Below, piece by piece: positions 23,836-28,742 of a stretch of DNA of 28,742 bases (positions within the stretch are counted from its first letter, which is position 1; every line of letters starts with the position of its first letter). A program made the position numbers and the translations under genes. Origin of the DNA: Euryarchaeota archaeon UBA462 (GTDB lineage: Archaea; Thermoplasmatota; Poseidoniia; Poseidoniales; Thalassarchaeaceae); assembly GCA_002506755.1 (NCBI GenBank), contig DAYD01000021.1, positions 1 through 28,742 on the forward strand, in the 5' to 3' direction. Below the pieces are notes generated by a model. The model had not been told where the DNA came from, searched no databases, and was given only the letters and a program-made list of their open reading frames with translations.

Positions 23836-24411
23836 TCACGACTCGACTTCTTCACCGGTCCACCTCTTCCCTAAAGTGTGATCAATACCTAATTGGTCGA
23901 GTATTCTTGCAACTACAAAGTCAACTAAATCATCTATTGTCTGGGGCATGTGGTAGAAACCTGGGCTAGCTGGAAGAATGACGACACCCCACTCTGATAG
24001 GTTTGCCATTGCTCTTAGATGGGGTGTGGAGTAAGGTGCCTCTCTTGGAATTATAATCAATTTCCTCCTCTCCTTCATAGCAACCAAAGCACTCCTAGTG
24101 GCAAGGTTGTCACTTATTCCTGAGGCAATCTTGCCAATGGTAGTTCCACTTGCAGGACATACGATGTAAGCATCGAACCTTGCAGATCCTGAGGCTGATC
24201 TTGCTGCTAGATTTCGATTATCTTCAAGATTTACAAGATCGTGATCGGCTAAATCTTCAGGAGTCATTTGGCACTCAAGGTCAAGATTTATCGCACCGGT
24301 GCCAGTGACTATCAGATTCACGGTCCATCCATGTTCTACCAACGACTGGACCAGTTTCACACAATATCTGGCTCCAGAAGCGCCAGTGAGCGCTACAACC
24401 GCTTCAGGCAT
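23836..24411 (-). CDS. ubiX: Flavin prenyltransferase UbiX
   Basis: UbiX attaches dimethylallyl phosphate to FMN to make prenylated FMN, the cofactor of UbiD-type decarboxylases. The 191-residue protein shows VVALTGASGARY at the N-terminus (FMN phosphate loop), VCPASGTTIGKIASGISDNL in the middle and the conserved IIPREAPYS, then PASPGFYHMP. In archaea the partner may be the UbiD-like anhydromevalonate phosphate decarboxylase of the archaeal mevalonate pathway; no UbiD is in the window. The start is ambiguous: ATG 24411 fits the family, but AAGGAG lies directly before in-frame TTG 24432 and GTG 24429. It follows the aminotransferase gene on the same strand. Confidence 0.92.
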   Translation of the reverse strand: MPEAVVALTGASGARYCVKLVQSLVEHGWTVNLIVTGTGAINLDLECQMTPEDLADHDLVNLEDNRNLAARSASGSARFDAYIVCPASGTTIGKIASGISDNLATRSALVAMKERRKLIIIPREAPYSTPHLRAMANLSEWGVVILPASPGFYHMPQTIDDLVDFVVARILDQLGIDHTLGKRWTGEEVES

Positions 24412-24452
24412 GAAGTCACGGCGGCGCACCAACTCCTTGAAAGGTTGCTTTT

Positions 24453-25640
24453 TTACAGGTTATTTTTTAGTGCCTCGGCGAGGAAATGATACTCATCGAT
24501 ATGGTTGTACATTTGTGCCGAGATTCTAATGTACCGTGTTTTGTGGTGTACCCAAGGAAAAACCGGAACTTGAATTCTGTATTTGTCGTATAGTAGATTG
24601 TGAAACGGGTCTCCTTCGAATTCCATTGGCCCAATATCCCCCTCGCTTGGAATCTCTATCGATGCTATGGATGAAACCATTGAGTCTGGAACCGGAGGGC
24701 TAGTTCCTATGGCCTCGCAGATTATTCCTCTGCCTTCTAGAGCTAACTTCCTATTCCTCTGCATGATTGTGGACCATCCACCTTCCACTAAACTGCCAAG
24801 GAATTCTATGGCTTTGGGGATACAAAGCCAAGGTGTGGGGTCTTGAGTACCAGGCCATCCGAATTCATAGTCAAACTTCTCCTGATCGGATCCTTGGAAG
24901 CTAGAACCATGGCCGATACTAAGGGGTCGGATCATTTCTTTTTTGTCAGCTCTTATGTGTAGAAATGCTGACCCTTTAGGGGTGCAAATCCATTTGTGAC
25001 AATTTCCGGTACAGTATGCTGCATCGAGTTTTCCGAGGTCCAACGGAACTATTCCGGGTCCGTGAGCGGCATCCAAAAGAACATCAACTCCCGATGATTG
25101 AAGCCCTTCAACTAGCTCCTCGAAAGGCATTCTTAGGCCCGTTGGACTTGTCACAGTATCAATCAGTGCCAAGACTGTTCTATCCGTAACAGAATCCATG
25201 ATCAGATCTAAAATCTGACTCTTGTTCTGGATTCTAAATGGGATATCGACGACAACAGTCTTGGCCCCTGATCTTTCAGCTACGAAGTCAACTGCGTTCC
25301 AGCAAGCTTGGTATGAGTGGTTGGGGACAATGATTTCATCACCATCTTTGAGATTTAGACTCCTTAGGATCGTGTTTACGCCTTCGGTGGCATTTCTAAC
25401 AAATGCCATTCCATTGGGGTCGGCGTTTAGGAATAAAGAGAGGCATTTTCTAGCTTCATACATTCGTTCTAGAAATTCCCTTTCGTAAAACCTTACGGGG
25501 TCCATTTCAATTTGTGAGCGAAGAAAACTTTGCTCTTCTAGGACTACCTTGGGCACGGCCCCAAATGACCCATGGTTCAGGAATGTAGTTTCTGGGTCCA
25601 AAGCCCAATGTGCCGCCAATAGGCCCCTTTTTGGCCTCAT
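24453..25640 (-). CDS. Class V PLP-dependent aminotransferase (isopenicillin-N-epimerase/cysteine-desulfurase-like)
   Basis: A 395-residue fold-type I PLP enzyme. It has FLNHGSFG near residue 20, RNATEGVN near 82-89, the PLP-binding aspartate/histidine pair in LLDAAHGPG (D190, H193) and the Schiff-base lysine K216 in NCHKWICTPKGSAFL. The N-terminal LNHGSFGAVP and the TGNCHKW segment place it nearer the isopenicillin-N-epimerase-like branch than IscS/SufS. No C-terminal catalytic cysteine loop of a classical desulfurase is evident. The ATG overlaps the lipB stop (ATGA), so it is translated with lipB. Its substrate is unknown; a sulfur-supply role for lipoyl synthesis is conceivable but not shown. 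Confidence 0.85.
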   Translation of the reverse strand: MRPKRGLLAAHWALDPETTFLNHGSFGAVPKVVLEEQSFLRSQIEMDPVRFYEREFLERMYEARKCLSLFLNADPNGMAFVRNATEGVNTILRSLNLKDGDEIIVPNHSYQACWNAVDFVAERSGAKTVVVDIPFRIQNKSQILDLIMDSVTDRTVLALIDTVTSPTGLRMPFEELVEGLQSSGVDVLLDAAHGPGIVPLDLGKLDAAYCTGNCHKWICTPKGSAFLHIRADKKEMIRPLSIGHGSSFQGSDQEKFDYEFGWPGTQDPTPWLCIPKAIEFLGSLVEGGWSTIMQRNRKLALEGRGIICEAIGTSPPVPDSMVSSIASIEIPSEGDIGPMEFEGDPFHNLLYDKYRIQVPVFPWVHHKTRYIRISAQMYNHIDEYHFLAEALKNNL

Positions 25641-26311
25641 ACCAAGACCTCTACCAATGAAAAATCCACTTCCTCTGGTACCCTGCCAAGGTGCCCCTCA
25701 CACACTGATAGGAGCTCAGTTTGCAATCTCTCTGAATCAATTTCTCTGCCCTCTGAATCCTTTGTATATCCTAATTTTGCAAGACTAGTGTGCATTCCTG
25801 CCTCGATTCCACATCCTTCTAAGTCCTCAACTCTATTATCTGGCGTATCGATATTTATCGACATTCCGTGTCTGCTAACCCAATGCAGAAAAGATAGCCC
25901 AATCGAGCAAATCTTGTGACCATCTACCCATGCTCCCTGCATGACAGGGTCCTTGTAGGCCCTGACTCCACATCTCGATAAGGCTTCGATCGCCCAATCT
26001 TCCAATCTTCCGATGATACCTCTGATACTCTGCTCTTCAACGCCCCACTTCACGATTGGGTATGCCACAAGCTGTCCTGGACCATGCCAGGTTGCCCCTC
26101 CTCCCCTGTCAGTCTCTATTGTCGGGTACCCATCAACAACTACCTCATCCCTCAATGCCTTCGGCCCCATAGTCACAACCTCCGGATGCTGAACAAAGAT
26201 GAGAATGTCAGGCACCCTTTCTTCAATTCTTAGTTTTTGTAGCATCTTCATTTGATTTGCCATCAAGGAATATTCTACAATTCCCAATCTGGCTACACTA
26301 ATTTTATCCAT
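25637..26311 (-). CDS. lipB: Lipoyl(octanoyl) transferase
   Basis: LipB transfers octanoate from acyl carrier protein (or an equivalent donor) to the lipoyl domain of E2-type proteins. The 224-residue protein has the HPEVVTMG block (42-49), DRGGGATWHGPGQLVAYPI (68-86), GHKICSIGLSF with the catalytic lysine K133, and GCGIEAGMHTSL with the catalytic cysteine C167. Its place 8 bases after the E3 gene and in one run with E2 fits a dedicated lipoylation role. The E3 TGA stop sits inside its ribosome-binding site (TGAGGT). No LipA is seen in the window. Confidence 0.95.
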   Translation of the reverse strand: MDKISVARLGIVEYSLMANQMKMLQKLRIEERVPDILIFVQHPEVVTMGPKALRDEVVVDGYPTIETDRGGGATWHGPGQLVAYPIVKWGVEEQSIRGIIGRLEDWAIEALSRCGVRAYKDPVMQGAWVDGHKICSIGLSFLHWVSRHGMSINIDTPDNRVEDLEGCGIEAGMHTSLAKLGYTKDSEGREIDSERLQTELLSVCEGHLGRVPEEVDFSLVEVLV

Positions 26312-26319
26312 CCCAAACC

Positions 26320-27756
26320 TCAGCTAATGTGGATGGCATGTCCCAATGTCTTGAGAACGCCTTCATGAAATGCCTCCGACATAGTCGGGTGCGCGTGAAT
26401 TGTTCCAGCAATGTCCTCCAGCAATGAGCCCATCTCAAGTGCTAAAACGAATTCACCATGCAACTCAGCAATGTGGCTTCCCACTGCCTGAATTCCTAAT
26501 ATCACGTGATCAGACGCACGAGCAGTAACTCGGATAAAACCGCCCGTTTTCTCAGCTTCCAAACTCAAAGCTCTACCATTCGCCGCAAGTGGGAACTTCC
26601 CTACAATTACCTCTTCTCCCCTCTCTTCTGCTTCTTTTGGAGTGAGGCCTACAGAAACGATTTCTGGTTCGGTGAATACTATTGCAGGGATGGCAACATT
26701 GTCGAACTCTCTTTTGTGACCCGCAATGATTTCTGCAACCATCTCTCCCTCCGCACTAGCTTTGTGAGCCAGCATAGGCTCTCCAGACACGTCACCTATT
26801 GCGTAAACTCCGGGAATAGAGGTCCTACATTTCCTATCGATTCTGATGAACCGGCCAGAGGAGTCCATTCTGACTCCCATATTTTCAAGTCCCCAACCCT
26901 TAGTGTTAGGCTTCCTCCCAACGGTGACAAGAATCTTGTCTACCTTCAATTTGTGATCTTCACCATCCCTTTCAAAATGCAACTCCACCTTTCTAGAAGC
27001 CCCTTTACCTTTCATCTCTGCACCCCTAGCAATAGAGTCAGTATTTACGACAACTCCCTTTTTCTTCAACCATAACTCCAAAGGCCTCCGTATCTCTTTG
27101 TCCATTATTTCCAGAATGCTGCTCATTCCTTCGATAATCGTCACATCTGTACCTAGTTTGGCTAGGGCGCAACCTATCTCCAGTCCTATGTAGCCACCAC
27201 CAACTATAGCTATGCTCTTTGGCAGCTTGTCCAAATCAAGAGCTCCGGTAGATGAAAGGATAAACTCCTCATCACATGGCATGAATGGCAAATCTATGTG
27301 GCTGGATCCCGTGGCTAGAATAACATTTTCCGCCTCGATTCTTACTTCTCCATCCGAAGTCTCAACATTGCAACTCTTGGGGCCGTCGAACTTAGCCCAA
27401 CCCTTAATCAGGTCCGCACCAGCAGCTTTCAATAATCCTTCAACCCCTTTGTTGAGTCGCTCAACAATGGAGTCTTTCCACGATACAAGAGCGGACATGT
27501 CGACCCCCGGGTCCCCTGAAACCGAGAGTCCCATGTGACCCTCTTCTGAGGAGTGTTTCCTAAGAGAATCAAATCGATCAGCTGCGTGTATAATTGCCTT
27601 GCTTGGAATACATCCTCTTATGAGGCATGTTCCCCCTGCTTTATCGCCTTCAACAACTACTGTTTTGAGTCCAAGTTGAGCTGCCCTAATTCCAGCAACA
27701 TACCCTCCCGGGCCGGCGCCCACTACAAGGACCTGACATTTTAGTGACTCGTTCAT
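26320..27756 (-). CDS. lpdA: Dihydrolipoyl dehydrogenase (E3)
   Basis: E3 reoxidises dihydrolipoamide of the 2-oxoacid dehydrogenase complex and passes electrons to NAD+. The 478-residue flavoprotein has the FAD loop VVGAGPGGYVAG (11-22), the redox disulfide GGTCLIRGCIPSK (C44, C49), the NAD loop VGGGYIGLEIG, the FAD-binding YAIGDVSGEPMLAHKA and the C-terminal HAHPTMSEAFHE with the active-site H/E pair. The ATG at 27756 has TGAGGT 5 bases upstream, in which the TGA is the E2 stop. A GTG at 27768 is in frame but would overlap E2. CLIRGC replaces the more common CLNVGC. Confidence 0.97.
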   Translation of the reverse strand: MNESLKCQVLVVGAGPGGYVAGIRAAQLGLKTVVVEGDKAGGTCLIRGCIPSKAIIHAADRFDSLRKHSSEEGHMGLSVSGDPGVDMSALVSWKDSIVERLNKGVEGLLKAAGADLIKGWAKFDGPKSCNVETSDGEVRIEAENVILATGSSHIDLPFMPCDEEFILSSTGALDLDKLPKSIAIVGGGYIGLEIGCALAKLGTDVTIIEGMSSILEIMDKEIRRPLELWLKKKGVVVNTDSIARGAEMKGKGASRKVELHFERDGEDHKLKVDKILVTVGRKPNTKGWGLENMGVRMDSSGRFIRIDRKCRTSIPGVYAIGDVSGEPMLAHKASAEGEMVAEIIAGHKREFDNVAIPAIVFTEPEIVSVGLTPKEAEERGEEVIVGKFPLAANGRALSLEAEKTGGFIRVTARASDHVILGIQAVGSHIAELHGEFVLALEMGSLLEDIAGTIHAHPTMSEAFHEGVLKTLGHAIHIS

Positions 27757-27761
27757 ATCAA

Positions 27762-27767
27762 ACCTCA
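27762..27767 (-). promoter_or_regulatory. Combined stop codon/Shine-Dalgarno site between E2 and E3
   Basis: TGAGGT on the minus strand contains the E2 stop (TGA, 27765-27767) and a GAGGT ribosome-binding site 5 bases before the E3 ATG. It selects the ATG at 27756 over the in-frame GTG at 27768. Confidence 0.7.
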
Positions 27768-28742
27768 CATGAAAATTAGTGCTGGATTCTCCAGCATTCT
27801 CTTAAGATGCTGAATCAGGGATGCCCCATCAGCCCCATCCACAACCCTGTGGTCGAATGCACTTGACAGATTCATGATTCTCCTGACCAAAATCTGACCA
27901 TTAAGTACCACGGGCATCTCACGTGCCTTATGGATTCCTAGAATCGAAACTTCAGGATGATTAATTATCGGAGTAGCCCCTAAACCACCCTCTCGGCCCA
28001 AACTAGTTATTGTGAATGTCGATCCAGTCAACTCATCAAGGCTCGCACTACCACTCCTTGCTGCTCCAGAAACTCGTTGCATTTCCGAGGCAGCCTTCCA
28101 AATGTCCATCGACTCAACGTGTTTTACGACAGGAACATACAGGCCCCTCTCGGTCTGTGTTGCAATTCCCAGATTTACTGCGGAGTGTCGATTTACCACT
28201 CCATTATCATCGTCGAAGAGAGCGTTGCACTCAGGATGGTCGGGCATTATCTTGGATAACGCTAGCATGATGAACGGAAGATAGGTTAACTTTGGTTGGT
28301 TATCGTCTTTTGTATCATTGAGAATCTTCCTCAGTGACTCCAGTTCAGTGATATCTACCTCTTCAAAGTAAGAGAAGTGAGGTATCCTACTTTTGCTAAT
28401 TGTCATTTGCTCTGATATCTTTCGCCTGAGGCCAACTACCTTCACCGCGGTTATTTCTGTTCTCTTTTCATGGTAAGATGCTGGTGCCGCCCCGGAAACA
28501 GCCCCGCCAGCTGCAATGAACGCGTCTAAATCAGCGTGCCTAACCCTACCTGCCGGTCCTGAACCTCTAACTGATCCAAGGTCTACTTCCGCCTCTCTGG
28601 CTCTTTTTCTCACAGCCGGACTAGCCAATACACCTCTAGAAGAAGGCGATTGAACTTTAGAATTCACTCCTGAATCTAGTTTTTCAAGTTCATTTAGTGG
28701 TGCTCGATCGATACTAGACTCGGGTTCTGGTATTGGCTCGGG
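27765..28742 (-). CDS. 2-oxoacid dehydrogenase E2 (dihydrolipoyl acyltransferase), 5' end beyond window
   Basis: The frame is open to the right edge, so the N-terminal lipoyl domain is not seen; 325 residues are visible. They begin with a Pro/Glu-rich linker (about 1-25). A peripheral-subunit-binding domain follows (about 38-76, with ASPAVRKRAREAEVDL and GPAGRVRHADL). The catalytic acyltransferase domain comes next, with HFSYFEEVDIT near its start and the catalytic DHRVVDG near the C-terminus. A GTG at 28667 is internal and not the start. The substrate (pyruvate, branched-chain 2-oxoacids or acetoin) cannot be told from E2 alone; the E1 genes should lie to the right. It is coupled to E3 and lipB. 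Confidence 0.95.
   Translation of the reverse strand, partial: PEPIPEPESSIDRAPLNELEKLDSGVNSKVQSPSSRGVLASPAVRKRAREAEVDLGSVRGSGPAGRVRHADLDAFIAAGGAVSGAAPASYHEKRTEITAVKVVGLRRKISEQMTISKSRIPHFSYFEEVDITELESLRKILNDTKDDNQPKLTYLPFIMLALSKIMPDHPECNALFDDDNGVVNRHSAVNLGIATQTERGLYVPVVKHVESMDIWKAASEMQRVSGAARSGSASLDELTGSTFTITSLGREGGLGATPIINHPEVSILGIHKAREMPVVLNGQILVRRIMNLSSAFDHRVVDGADGASLIQHLKRMLENPALIFM

Noticed and set aside
1..28742. Mobile elements, CRISPR arrays, toxin-antitoxin or phage-defence islands.
   Set aside because: No transposase, integrase, nuclease-helicase or direct-repeat array was seen on either strand; gene content and spacing are those of a conserved core region.

Overview
The window looks like a core chromosomal stretch of a marine planktonic archaeon, most probably a Marine Group II euryarchaeon (Poseidoniales) or a close relative. 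The archaeal assignment is solid. It rests on an eRF1-type release factor, aIF2-beta, a SPOUT tRNA methylase of the aTrm56 family, class I lysyl-tRNA synthetase, an archaeal-type UMP kinase, a NOG1 GTPase, a GfcR-type HTH-phosphoribosyltransferase, and TATA boxes about 25-30 bp ahead of start codons. The narrower assignment is inference. It rests on the mix of these genes with bacterial-type ones (FolP, LipB, 2-oxoacid dehydrogenase E2/E3, M28 peptidase), on a SAP domain in a secreted peptidase, and on the compact layout. I see no rRNA, tRNA, CRISPR array, insertion sequence or prophage gene. Packing is tight: no gene-free stretch exceeds about 100 bases.

Layout. 1-3661 (minus): folP, a TraB-family membrane protein, then an iron-sulfur/NrfD fusion subunit followed by the start of what looks like a molybdopterin oxidoreductase running off the left edge. 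3716-9687 (plus): a four-helix membrane protein, aTrm56, carA and carB. 9682-15470 (minus): a possible four-gene redox operon (unknown protein, pterin carbinolamine dehydratase, thioredoxin-like [2Fe-2S] ferredoxin, VAT1-like quinone oxidoreductase), then aIF2-beta, dUTPase, a GfcR-like regulator coupled to class I LysRS, and an NTF2-like protein. 15585-16619 (plus): NOG1. 16620-18415 (minus): UMP kinase, a DUF2116-type zinc-ribbon membrane protein, a two-helix exported protein and a 38-residue zinc-ribbon microprotein. 18511-22011 (plus): aRF1, ArgRS, peroxiredoxin. 22008-28742 (minus): 2-oxoacid dehydrogenase E2 (cut by the right edge), E3, LipB, a class V aminotransferase, UbiX and a SAP-TM-M28 peptidase.

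How the genes work together. CarAB, UMP kinase and dUTPase belong to pyrimidine nucleotide supply. LysRS, ArgRS, aRF1, aIF2-beta, aTrm56 and NOG1 belong to translation and ribosome assembly. E2, E3 and LipB form a lipoylation-dependent 2-oxoacid dehydrogenase unit. FolP indicates a folate rather than purely methanopterin cofactor system. The iron-sulfur/NrfD unit is respiratory or redox-linked.

I did not find an obviously new multi-gene system. The points most worth a second look are the 38-residue zinc-ribbon gene, the start-free, GC-rich N-terminal extension of CarA with a strong hairpin, the SAP-membrane-M28 architecture, the lysine-less PMSSS motif of LysRS, the single symmetric TATA element between folP and its divergent neighbour, and the repeated embedding of stop codons inside Shine-Dalgarno motifs.
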